NCBI GenBank assembly: GCA_003993805.1
Contig: RSEF01000004.1
Coordinates: forward strand, 12,580,211 to 12,644,210
DNA length: 64,000 bases
Direction of reading: 5' to 3'
Source of the DNA: Himantopus leucocephalus
Lineage: Eukaryota > Chordata > Aves > Charadriiformes > Recurvirostridae
The position numbers and the translations under genes were made by a program. Below the pieces are notes generated by a model. The model was given only the letters and a program-made list of their open reading frames with translations. It was not told where the DNA came from and did no database searches. Positions 12,901-25,195 of this stretch are shown piece after piece (the stretch's first letter is position 1; every line of letters begins with the position of its first letter).

Positions 12901-15900
12901 GTATTGTTTTTGTTTTAATGAAAATTGAGATTCTCTCATAGTAACAAGAGCCTGGGAGCAGAGATTTGAGAAAAGCCATCAAACATGAGGAACAGTCATA
13001 AGAGATGAGAAAGTTCTTTCAATATGGCAGCAACAGAGCAGACATGATTTCCCTGCACTGTGTAGTAAAGAAGGCATGCAGAAGATCCTGGTGACAATTT
13101 AAACAAACACAGATTACTTTATATTTCTTTTTTTTTTTCTATGAATATGAGCAATTCCAATAGCTTTCCTAACTGACACCACTTAACATGACCGTATATT
13201 TGGATAAAATACCCACATTTAGCAGAACGATGAGACTACCATTAAACTGCCAGGTCTGTAATTCTAAGACATATTTGAAGTTGAACAATTTTACGTCTAG
13301 AACTAGTGTGTTTCATTCTTGAAGACAAGTAACTGTCATCCCAATGCACATTGCTGTTTTCTAGAATAAATGTAATTTGATTTTATTTCATGATTGTAAA
13401 TGTGTTGTGTTTATCCACCGCATATCCATCGCAGCCTTTCTGATGTAACTGCACCTACGCAGTGACAAACTCTTTGGCCTGCAAAGAGATGACTGCAGGG
13501 GATATGACACGGGTCTCTCAAATCCATGATGAGCATGGAGAAGGGGAAGCAGGACTGATCATTCACTCCTTCCCCCAGAGCTGTGGGCTATAAGCAAAGC
13601 CAGCAAATATTGAAGTTCAAAACAAACAGCAGCTGTTCCTCTTCTCTGTAGGTGGTTGACTGGTGGATAATGAACAAACAGAAACCACACCAGGCTCAGG
13701 AAGTTCTTTAACACAAAATAGCTGGAAATGAGGAAGTATTAGGAGAGGACATATGCTAGCCCTGTTCTGACACTCTTCCCAAGGCATGTCCTGAAAGCTT
13801 CTGCCAGAGACAAGACACTGAGCCACAAGGTTCTTTATTCTGACACCTTCTGGGATCAAAACAAGCTCTCTGAGAAGAATGAACTGCATGTTTTCTCATT
13901 TAGATCCAAACCTCCAAACTGTTCCGTAAAACAAGCAGCCCTGCATAGACATAGGTCCATAAGCACCTCACTGAGAAGGGTGATGCCCCTTGTCACTTCC
14001 TGCAGCATCTTTGTCACCAAAACTCAAGTTCAGCTTTGTCTCCAAACGTGGAGAATGGGAACATTTGCTCCATGTAGGTCTAAGCACTGGTAATAGAGAC
14101 TGATGCACTGGTGCCAGGCTAAGAGAGAAGTGCTGCGCTTTGGATGCAGAACCAGCTGTCTGTGAAGAGCTGAGCTTGGTCCTGACTCCACACACACACT
14201 CACACACAGTTCAAGATGACCACCATAATGCTTAAGTAAAGAGATTTAAGTGTTCCTACTAGAACAGCAAAGTAACATGAGATGGCAGCCAGGGACACAG
14301 GACACTCATCTCAAATAGAAGAATTTGCCAAAAGACAGCGCGCCTGTCTGAATGCGCAGGAAACACACTGCAGTTGCATACACCATATTCTTCTTAAGGA
14401 TATCTGTCCAGTTACTCTGGCCAAATGAAGGCGTCACTGGTGATTTCTCTGTGCATCAGTTGGAAGGGAGTGAACTCCTTTTTACAGAAAAGCTTTCAAC
14501 CACCAATTCTGAAATCCCCCCGTAGAAAAACAATTGAAAATGATTCCAGGTAAATAAAAATATTTGGAGTTTTCTTTTAATTGACATATTTAATGTGATG
14601 CTTCTAAATGAGAAACAATTTGTTTTTCAAATGAAAACAGAAAAATTGCGTTGTTCTGCTTTTTTTTTTGCTTGTTGCTGTTGTTGAAGTGAGTTTGTCA
14701 AGCATTAAGGTAGAAAAGTCCAATTTGTCTGCTTGGATAACAGGTTTTATCAGAAGGTTTTTGACTATTTTTATATGTTTCATTCTTCTAGTTTTCACAT
14801 TATTCCAACTGGAATGTGGTGGCTGAAATTGTATCAAAACCTAAACAGCAATTCATGGATCTATTCATGGAGAGAGCTGCAGAGCTCAGTGTGCTCTGAT
14901 TTACAGCCATCTAGGTGATGGCTAGAAGGTACAATTGCCAAACAACTTGATTTCAGTTTCTACTCTAGAAGACAGTAATTTAAAATCTTTTTTTTATTTA
15001 AAAAAACCCAAACAGGTAATGAAAATGCATGTGTGTGTCAGTATGCAGTAATCTACTAAAAAAAAAATCCATGCTGGTTAATAAAATTTTTTCACTATCT
15101 GGAATAGGGAATATATTTTCAACTAGTAATCATGCTATGTGAATTTTAGTCCTTTAGAAGTAAAATTTATATCTACTTCTGAATATTATTAACCTGTTGC
15201 AAAGGCAAGCTATCAGGCTCTAGAGAGCACCAGAATTCAAGTTACCTGCACAGCAGCTTCATTACATAGGCGATGCTTTTCACTCAATCACATACTTTCT
15301 CCATCTGTCTTAGTCAAGATACTGGTTGCAACATGTTCAGATGAAATTGCGTCTGTGTAGGGGAACATAACTGTCGGTTTCCTTTTGATGTGTACGTTGA
15401 AAGTTGCAAGACGATGCAATCAGAGCACCATCATTTCTGAAATAGGCAGCTGTTTCTGTATGTAAACAGGCAAGTTAGTGAAACTGCCTTCTTGCAGTAC
15501 ACATGCAGTGGGACCCTATTCTAACAAACACCTTTTTTCTCCAGGAACCTGTGGAGCTAGTGATGAGCAGAGATTTAATTATGTGGCTTTCATGTAAAAG
15601 AATGAAATTTTTCACTAGTGTGACCTGGCAGACCTAGACAAGCAGTAAAGTGTCCTTCTTTCTTATCCTTTCTTTGGATGATCCCAAACACCTCCAACAG
15701 GTAGTTCAAGCTGCTTCCCCATAGAGTACCATCATAATAAGATATTCTATGCAATGTGTTTTCACAGTCTTACTTTACCTTAAAGTTATTATTCCAGCAA
15801 AAATTAAGCCAATTCAAAATTAATCTTCAAGAGAATCAGCAATATGAAGTAGGAGCAAATCAAGATTATTTTCTTGTTGAATGACAGCATGTAGAATTGC

Positions 15901-18832
15901 AACCATGCACTCCAATAATTCCATCACCCCTTCGCTGCCCTAAATTTTCTATTATACAGAAAATGATACTCAGTACTAGGGGTCTAACGTTAGGAGAATC
16001 CACACAAACTAACCTTGTTGACGTGAATTTACTTTGCTATGTTCAGTAAATAATGACACGACAGACATGAATTGCCCATGATTACTTTGAGACACATGTC
16101 AGCGACATTTTTGGTGATGTAAACTTCGAGTAATCTCATTCCTAATTGAGCTGCTTTGATTTACTAGAAGTAACTCACTTTTTAAACAGGTATTCTCCAG
16201 TTGTCTCGCATTAGGAAAGCATCCCAAATGTAGCTTATGATTTGCACAAACATTTAATAATTTTGCAGTTATCTTTCCATCTCCTCTTACATCCAATTCG
16301 AGTACGCTAAACAGGAAATCATTTTGTGTCCACGCAACCGGTAGGAGCATAATGAATTAAGACTGGTAGCTACATAATTGCTGCTTAAGATAAGTATTTT
16401 CTTGGACAAATACTATGGTATTATACACCTTCCCTTGGATTAGCTTCTAAAGTTTTACCTGTGTACATGTATTGTAACTGACTGCATAAATGGGTTTAGT
16501 GCAAATTGACCTGTGGTTTAAAAAAAGTGAGGTATGTAATTTATTTTTTGTTAAAGAGCTTTACACAACAAACATTTGCAGCTGCAAATAGCATATTTGC
16601 AGTCCCTTTTCCTGAACACAGAGCTAAAGACCAAACCCATCCACAAACAGTTTTCCCTGGTAGTAAATTTTCTCTTCAGCAAGGACTATTACCAGTCATA
16701 AGTATTCAGAACAAGATGCTATGTACAAAGAGAATAAGGCAGTAGATGAAATGCAAATCACTTCCTTCTAGAAGTCACAGAACGCATTCCAGCAAATCCA
16801 AGGCAAGAAACCTATCATAAAAAGCATTGCCAGGGTCCCAATCCAGCACAGCACTAAAGTATATAATCATCTTTTCCCGACTTCGTCTCCTCCCCAAATG
16901 GGAACAATCTCATGCTTACAAGTAAAGCATAGGTACAAATGCCATTCGGAATCAAGGGCTTATAGGAGCAACTCACAGTAAAGAAAACCAGATGGGAGAA
17001 CAGAATATTTCATAAAGCAGAATGAAAAATATGGAACATCCAATTTACTAAAAAAAAACCCCTATTATCTCTATTATGAAATAATTAAATAATTCATTTT
17101 GTATATTTTGTTTTCAGGCTAAGTTTGTTTCTCCAAGCTGAGGCTGAAGAGGAACTACTTAAAATGCACCAATTACAAGTGTTTCTAAATATATCAGACT
17201 TTTGAAGCACTTTCAGAGCAGACCTGTAGTTAGCACACCTGTTTAGGGGCTGAAGAATAGACTGTGTATCAGCTATAGGAATATACATCAGAAAATTTTG
17301 AGAGTCTATCAGCCACAGTCACAACATTGTAGCGTGATCAGACTTTCAGGTATTTCAGATGTTAGAAACTGTAGATGCAGGCACTTACATTCCTGCAATA
17401 CAAACCATCTGAAAGAAAATTCCAGTCCTTTCCTTTGCCCTTCTTACAGACATTCTTTACTGTATTTTTTTTCTGTCACCAAATTCAAAATCCCCGAAGA
17501 TCTGTAGCATTTTCACTGCATTCAGGATACCATTCTTCTAGTTTGCTCACTCTGTACTCATTCTTTCATTTCCCCTGTTTTTCTGTCTCACCTCCTGAAC
17601 TTCAGATCCTCAGCACATTACATCGTCCCACTTAGTTTCTGAAAAACCTCTTTAAAATTCTCCTAATAATGAGCCCTTCAGAGCTCTATACCCGGCCACC
17701 CTTACTAGCCATAAAACAGGACACGCACAGGACTAGAGCCTGGAGAAGGTATCTTTATTTATGTACCAACTGTCTGAGGGGGTTTTGTTTGTTTTGTTTT
17801 TATAATAAAAGTACTCCAGAACCATGGCTGACTCCCATTCTGCTTTAATAATGGAGGCTGATCCACAGCCTACTAGAAAGAGAAAAACCTCACCGGATTA
17901 AAGATTATGTTAAAAAAAAATAAAAATCTTGTTTCAGTGGGCTTTGGATTGATTTCAACATTTTTGAAGTGCAGTGAAGTTAACAGTATTGTGCCAATAT
18001 TTGGCATTTCATACTGAAAACTGGGGTCATCAGCAAGATGGCAGATTTAAAAGTAATATTTAATTTAGATAAACATGAGCAAGTTGCTATGGCAGTTTTT
18101 TATTATTATTTCTTGGGACCATTTCCCTTTACTCGTTTAATGCTCAAAAGTCTTCAAAATTTCTTCCCAGAGCATGATTTCATCTCATCAACATAGGTAA
18201 ATTGCATTTCAAAGGCTGAGGTTAATTTAAGACATGTTTTTTCAACATGTCCTGCGTTTCTGCCCATTCCGCTTGATGAAACTGCAAAGCCCCCATTTTC
18301 AGATGAGCACTAAACAGGAAATTCATTACTGACTGGGGAATATGCACTAAATCATTTATGCAGTGAGTTTGTGCTTTTTCTGAAGAGCAGCCATGAAATA
18401 CCCCTAACAGATTCTATCTGTCTTACACTTAACAGCATCTGATGGTCTGCCATCAGAGTTATACAGGACATGCAAACTCATCAAATATATCTTGCCTAGT
18501 AGTTTCAGCAACTCTCTGAACACATTTGTTCTTGTGTCATCTACCCTAATTCTTACAGGGTTTTTTAAAGAAACATATCTGGAGGTAAGCTCTCTCCAAA
18601 ACATGCATCAGCCCTGTTAAGCAGCAGCATGCTTTTAGGATGTTCCAGAGCTGCTTACCAGCAGATGAGAATCAGTATTCATTAGTACCCCCTGATTATA
18701 ACTTTTTTTTACAAACTTTCCCCCAAATTAATCAGGGATTGTACATGTATCTTCAATCCCAGGAACTAAATCCACTGAAAACACTTTCAAATCAAAGTAC
18801 CCTTTCATGAATCTCTACTTACACATTTAACA
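12901..18832. other. Unique AT-rich non-coding DNA
   Basis: No gene or transposon is recognised. Visible minor items are a T11 run at 13128-13138, a CA-rich microsatellite at 14189-14208 and a pyrimidine-rich stretch at about 17380-17640. Open frames stay below 95 codons. Confidence 0.55.
14189..14208. repeat. Imperfect (CA)n microsatellite
   Basis: A CACACACACA block is followed by one T interruption and CACACACA. Confidence 0.9.
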
Positions 18833-18833
18833 N

Positions 18834-18870
<37 letters not shown>

Positions 18871-18876
18871 AAAAAA
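18833..18876. repeat. Single-n junction followed by poly-A (35 A, then TTAAAAAA)
   Basis: One ambiguous base at 18833 is followed by 35 consecutive A (18834-18868), TT and six more A. The n probably marks a contig end that stalled in the homopolymer, so the true length is uncertain. It need not be a retroposon tail, since avian CR1 does not end in poly-A. Confidence 0.85.
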
Positions 18877-20137
18877 TTTCTGAAGCATATCTCCAGACTT
18901 TGTAATACTAATGGGGAGACAGAGGCCAGGATACACCACCACAGAATGGATTGAAAGCTTTTGCACAGTCCTTAAACCCAAACTTATAAGGTCTAAATAT
19001 TAAAAACAAGTGAAGAAAATATTCTTAAGGGCATATCTCCCACTATTACTCAGGCCTAGAGCTTTTCTGGAGGAGCACCTGCATAGGGCTCTGGAAGACC
19101 ATCAGGCAAAGAGGGGATACAGAACACGTGGTGGAGATTGTATTCAGAGTGAAAATAAAAAAGCACTGCTAGCAGTCTGCAAATCAAAGCAATTTACCAT
19201 TTTCTCCTAAAATTCAAGTGCTACAGGTGTTCTGAGTAAAGAAAAGATAAAAGATGTTTCATGGCATATTGCATAACTGAACAAGTATCAATGACAGACA
19301 CTGGATGTTTTTAGTAGGAACAGGTAGACAAAAACTCCTTAACTTCAAGAACAGATGCTCTACTCAGTGAACTAGTTGGAATGTCCAGGGATTCTGATGT
19401 AAAAACAATCTCACAGAGAAAGCATACAGAGTGTCTTCCAGCAAGCCGCATTAAACTGCTAGCCATGTTAAGATGCCAGCTGAAGTACACAACCATTGAG
19501 CATCATATAAATGAAACCAATGGATCCAGTCTTGCTCTGAGTAATAACAGAGTAAATCCTGTGACACTCATTTTTGACTAATTTATTGAAAATGGAGTAT
19601 CAACTCATTAGTCATTTTCAGCAGCATTTAAGAAAAAGCTTTTTCAAAGCAACAATATTACTTTTGAAATTGAATCCCAAAAAGCAATTAGAATAGGTAT
19701 ACCAAGAAAATGTAGATCTGGTAGCAAAAGAAGCTTGCATATAGCCTGCAGACTGGACATCTAGAATTGTTTAAAAAATAATACAGTACAAGGAGATCAT
19801 TTCCATGTTCCAGATGCCTGGTTCCACCTGTTCTGTCTGCATATTGAGGCACAAGTTGCATTGCTTGAAGTTTTCAGAGACTTCAGAGAGATTTAGGCTT
19901 TTAAAATGTATGTCCTGTGATAATTACAAGCACAGAGAGAACAATACTGTGCTAGTGTCTAGAGGCTAAATCTTAAGCTTATTAATTTTTGTAAATGTAG
20001 AGCTGAATCAAACATTAAATCACAGAGAAAAGATCAAAATACAGCATCAGCATAGACATTTCAAGAAACCCCTTCATTTTATAAGTATACATTTTTACGA
20101 AGTATAAATAATCAAACATTTGTGCATCCATACCTTA

Positions 20138-20165
20138 AGAGCTCTGATCACAGAGCTCTGATCCA
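20138..20165. repeat. 14-bp direct tandem repeat
   Basis: AGAGCTCTGATC occurs at 20138-20149 and again at 20152-20163, separated by AC. Each unit contains the palindrome AGAGCTCT. Confidence 0.85.
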
Positions 20166-22287
20166 AATTTCATAGAGTTTTTATTAATGGTTGTCATCTT
20201 CACGGAAAGGGAAAAATAAATCCCTGAGAAAACTTTTAGTAAGATTTGGCTGTAATTCCTATAACCTCCTGCCTCAGTTTCCTTTCTTCTCACCCAGAGA
20301 TTCCACCTTCTGTTCCCAGAGGCAATGAATCCAAGAAGAAAATTTTTTGTCACTCTGCATCCCCCCCTTGGTCATCCTTATATCCCTGGTGAAAGACGCT
20401 TCTGACCCTACCGACAGGCAGAAGGCCTCTCTCCTGCAATTTCTTCCTGGACAAACAGAGAGCGCTACCCCAGATCACCATTTGCTGCCCACCAGCCCTG
20501 AGCAATAAATCCTTCCTACTGGGCTCAGATGTTTCTGCTGTGCTTTCTATAGGAAGCATTTAAGCTTCCGTGACGTGCAGCTGAGTCATCCCGGACAGTG
20601 CTAGCATGAAGACAAAGGCAGGGGCAAAGTTCATCTCCCAAATCTCTTCTACAATATCACTTACACAGTACAATATGAAGTTTAAGAAAAAACACTGAAT
20701 GGTTTTATCAGCTGTTTCCTGCAGCCCCAAATTTCAGTGCAGTCCTATTTTAGTCTGTTTAAAAATCAAAATGGTATATTAAAAATCACAGACAGGTTAC
20801 CCCTTCCTGATTAATTTTCCTAGCAAGGACCACTGGTGGGAGCAAAGATCAGAAAACGGAAACCTCCTAGGAAACCGTCTGCACTCTTACACGCATTTTA
20901 CATATTCATGCTGGAAACCAAACTTTTCATGAAAGCATGCATAAATCACAGTAGTATCAAGCCAGCAGTAACTTACACGCAATAATGATTTGTGTATTTT
21001 TGTTGTTTTAATATTTTAAAACAGTTGCTGTAGCCACTACCAATATTAAAGGTTAGTTTGATTATTTCTGAGGGAAATAAGGGTACCTGTCTCAGAAATC
21101 ACAAGGACCTGTTTACAAACCACATATTGGGGTTCATCTCCTGCACAATTGCCAGCAGTTAGCCCCATGAATCTCTTTAAGGTTAATAAGAAAGTTAGAT
21201 TTCAACATATTACAGGGGAAATTATCCATATGACCCCTATTCAGGCTAACGAGAGTTACAGTGATAAATCTTCAGGTGTGCATGTGAACACACATACCAT
21301 TAGCTAAAATCTGCAAGAGCAAAGGACTAGAGAGTTAAATTTCAAACACGACAGGTAATCTGCTTAATTGAGACTAAAGCTGTTTACTACCTTAGTATAA
21401 TTAAAGAAGAAGAGAGAATAAAGAAAAAGACCAATAAATACTTCAGAGCTATCATGACTTTCATTTCCTACTGGGATTTATGAGCTAATTCCAAAGGTGG
21501 AATAAATCAGGATAGTCATATCTTTTCTTCTGTCCAAAACACCATCTTGGCCTGTCTTTCTAGTGCCTGGTGTCCCGGCAAAACATGAAGCTGTTCATAC
21601 ATTGCATTCCTGTAGAAGTGGCTGGAATTCAAACTCAAATGGTCCAATTGTGAAATTGCAGTTTTGTGAAAGGGAAAATTTCATGGCAAAATGTTGCTTA
21701 AACACATTAAAAAAATCCCCCAAACACATCAACAGAAACTGATGAAACCTTATGTGGCTTTTGGACTCAGCTCATCTGCTGGGCTCTCCTCCCAACCAGG
21801 TTCCTTGCGAGAGAGCCCTAGCTGTATGGCTGGCTCAACAGCTAGGGAAGGCATGGCTGAGTGAGAGGTAACTTGTTTCTCATCTCTCTATCTAGAAAAC
21901 AAAGGCTTTCTCACAATATTCCTGCATCTTTCTGCGTAGTATGGCCTTTCCTATCCGAAATCTCATCCAGTTTCTTGCTATCTCTGTCTCAATTTCAGCA
22001 ATTTGCTCTGTAGACTTAAGTGAATACAATTACATCCTACTCACTGTGAAGACTGTTTTCGTAACTGGCACCACATTTTGAATCCTTCTACAAGGTCCCC
22101 TTTATTTCATTAAATATACACCACTTGACTTGCTTGTCTTCACTTTCAATGTCTTTGACAAGCAATCCACTCGCATTCACTCCTGAAATGCTCCCTCTCC
22201 CTTCCAATCACCCTCTTGATTTATTATTTCTAACACATATGTACTTTATTTCACATTTAGGAACATCTACCTAGCAGCCACAATTAG

Positions 22288-22316
22288 CCCCCTTACCTCC
22301 CCCCCCGCCTTTCCCC
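22288..22316 (-). other. Candidate G-quadruplex (minus strand)
   Basis: C-runs of 5, 8 and 4 are separated by 6-nt loops. Because the 8-mer can supply two G3 tracts, the minus strand fits the G3+N1-7 rule. This is a computed-pattern match only. Confidence 0.45.
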
Positions 22317-24607
22317 TTTATAGCTGTTCCAAATTCCATGTATTGCCTGTTTATTTCTATTCCTCTGTTGCTTGCTTCCATAAACATCAAGTTTAAACTT
22401 CCCCATGCAAATCTCTGTACTGTTTATACAGCCTCGAGTCCAGTGGCAGTCAATGGCTGGGAACAGACCTCACTGGCACTAGAGCAACACAGGAAAGAAA
22501 AGGGCCCGTCTCCACATTCTGCTTGTTTACTATGTTATTTACTCTGGCTCTTCCAAATAAACAAGATTTCACAGTCCACACTATGAGCTCACAAGCCAAA
22601 GTGTGAATGAGAAGGTTTGATATGTCAGTTCCAAGCCACGTATCGTAACTGCTATCTATTTCAAAGAACTGAGGAAAAAAAAAAATGATGGCAAGCTAAG
22701 AGTTGCTAAGTAGTCATGCTGTACTTTTAAGCTGAATCTGTAATATTCAGTGCTGAATAGAAAACCTTTGGAAAGATGAAATATCAGGAGGAAAGGCAGA
22801 AATATTTAGAATAGCCAAGATTCTTCCACACTTGCAAAAAGAACTCTTCAATGCAGGCTTCCAAAATGGCTCTTAAATGAAATCTTTGTAATTCAAAGAA
22901 AATACAGTAAAAGATATAGCGAAGTTCTGCCTCAGCTGGTTCAGAAAGACATGTAAAGAATGGGACTTTCTGAGGACAAACTGAGGTTTTCGGGGACATC
23001 TAGGCATACAGTGCTATTCTGAGTGGGAACCGACTGGTTACTTCCAGTTGAGATGCTCTATGCAAGTGACACATGATGCCAGACAACCTCTGGGTGGGTA
23101 ATCGCCTCATCTTAACTAATTACACCCCAAAGAATACTTCACTGCTGTGGCTACGCTGGTGCCTTTCTACCAGAGCTTCCTCCAGTGCCTCTTCACAGGA
23201 CTGTGCTGAGGATCTGGGATCAGTCCCCAGGTGTTCGCACCAAAACTAAGACTTTCTGTGAGTACCCTTCCTCTTTGCAGTTATTGATCCATGTGCTAAT
23301 AGTAAGCCTTTAGAGGAAGAGATACAGCTGTCTTAGGAATTTAAAGTTAATTTGTCACCATCTAACAGTGCCTATCTTTCTTATAGACGGAATTAACATA
23401 AAAAAACCATGGGCATAAGCATTTAGAAGTTGAACACTGGCACTCTAAGCTATAGTGCCAATAGCTATTCTCAAGTACTGAAATAAAAGGTGCATTCTGG
23501 TCGGTGTTGCATTTTCTGACCTTTAAGGTGAGCTTTGCAGAGACTGTTTTTATTATAAAATAATTCTTCTTTACTTCTGTCTCTTCTTAGGGGCATATAT
23601 CTTTGAAAGAGAAAAGCAAGATGCCTGTCCATGCATCAGCAAGCTCAGAAAGCCTCTTTTAGCAGTTTTAAGGCAGTGTAAACATGCCTTCATGGAATGA
23701 GTTTTTTAGGTTTTGTGCACCTTTCGTTCCAGAATGTTACAGATTCCTCATAATATTTTAAAGGCTCTGTAGACTTAGCCCATGACCTTCATTTTCTGCT
23801 CTGATCTGTGCATTTCAGAAGTCCTTTCTTTTATTGAACATCTTTTCTCTTTCTCCGCTTGCTCTTAAGACTGTGTATCCTGAAATTAGTTCTTAGCTGC
23901 CCATACCTTTTTCTCCATTCCCTTTCCATTCTGTGCTCTTGCAAATAATTTTGCATCAGCAAATGCATGACACTCAGTAGGCCCACTAAAGCCAGTAACC
24001 CATTTTAGGTATAGCTCCAGACAAATAGGAGTGCTGTACAACTGGTTATGCATTCCTGTATCATACCACTAGAACTGCAGATACCATATTGCACAGTGTT
24101 AAGCAAACAAACTGCAGATCCCACGGCCCTTCACTGTAAAAGCAACCTAGAACCACTCAGGACACACAGCGGTAATGCAAATCTGTAGAATTAGAAGGTC
24201 TGTCTACTAGTCATAATTAGTTGTGTAGGCCCAGTGTGCCCAAAGTGGTTCCTTTTATTGCGAAAGTTAAGGTCCATGAATTGTTGACAATTACACCAAC
24301 ATAAAGCCTATAATTTATTTTCTTTTTGTTGCACAAGACATTCTTTTTCTATTGCGAGGCAACAAGCCCATCAGCAGGAAGACTGACATTGGCTTTAGCA
24401 TCTAAAATCACCTGAACGCTTAAATAATTAACAGCACTGAAATAAATACATGGTGGGACAGAAGAATGGTCACTAACTCTTACCTGCAATCAATTTTTAG
24501 TCCTGGCCATGCAAAACACACTGCTGTCTGTGACTCAGTTTCTGTAGCTCTAAAAAGGAGATAATTTTTGTTATATCGTGAAACTGTTGTGATAAACCAT
24601 AAATACT

Positions 24608-24655
24608 ATAAATAAAATGGTATATCAATTTATTCCCATAAATAAAAGGGTATAT
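24608..24655. repeat. Two 18-bp near-identical direct repeats, 30 bp apart
   Basis: ATAAATAAAATGGTATAT (24608-24625) recurs at 24638-24655 with one mismatch. It lies in AT-rich DNA. Confidence 0.75.
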
Positions 24656-24956
24656 AACTGTCTAATATAAGGAGACAATACAGCCAATTTCTGTAGTAAA
24701 CAGTTCTTTGGGAAAGTAATAGTCTTAACTGAGATGAACTAAGATCCTCTCTTTCCTCTGTTCTCTATTCTCTTTGGAGCCAAGGCGGACATCTGTCTGG
24801 CTCTCACTGAAAGAAATAATACCATTTCTAAGCAGTTTCAAAGGGAGAAGACAACAGGAGGCCCATGAACCACTAGACCCCTTCAACAGATTGGAACAGT
24901 AGGCAAAGACGTAAAACTGGGTTCTTCTGCACAGTACCAGAGACACAGCAAAAATA

Positions 24957-25195
24957 TTTAGCATTCTTCTTCAAAGGCATAGGTTTTTTATTTTTCAAAT
25001 CAGAGTTAACAAATAAATATCTAAATAGCAGTAACTTTAGTCTGTATTACTGTAGTGGAAATTGATCGTTCCNTTTAGCATTCTTCTTCAAAGGCATAGG
25101 TTTTTTATTTTTCAAATACTAGTGTCAGAGTTAACAAATAAATATCTAAATAGCAGTAACTTTAGTTTGTATTACTGTAGTGGAAATTGATCGTT
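24957..25195. other. Assembly self-overlap around a single n at 25073
   Basis: About 116 bp before the n (24957-25072) is repeated directly after it (25074-25195). The right copy has an extra 8 bp (ACTAGTGT) and one C/T difference near the end. The repeat units abut exactly at the n, which points to unmerged overlapping contig ends and not to a real tandem duplication. Confidence 0.9.

Larger units (their letters stand above)
18877..24600. other. Unique AT-rich non-coding DNA
   Basis: No gene or transposon is recognised; open frames are at most about 86 codons. It contains a 14-bp tandem repeat (20138-20165) and a C-rich tract (22288-22316), listed separately. Confidence 0.55.

Noticed and set aside
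24957..25195. Biological tandem duplication
   Set aside because: The copies abut exactly at a single n, the same pattern seen at four other sites; unmerged contig overlap is the simpler explanation.
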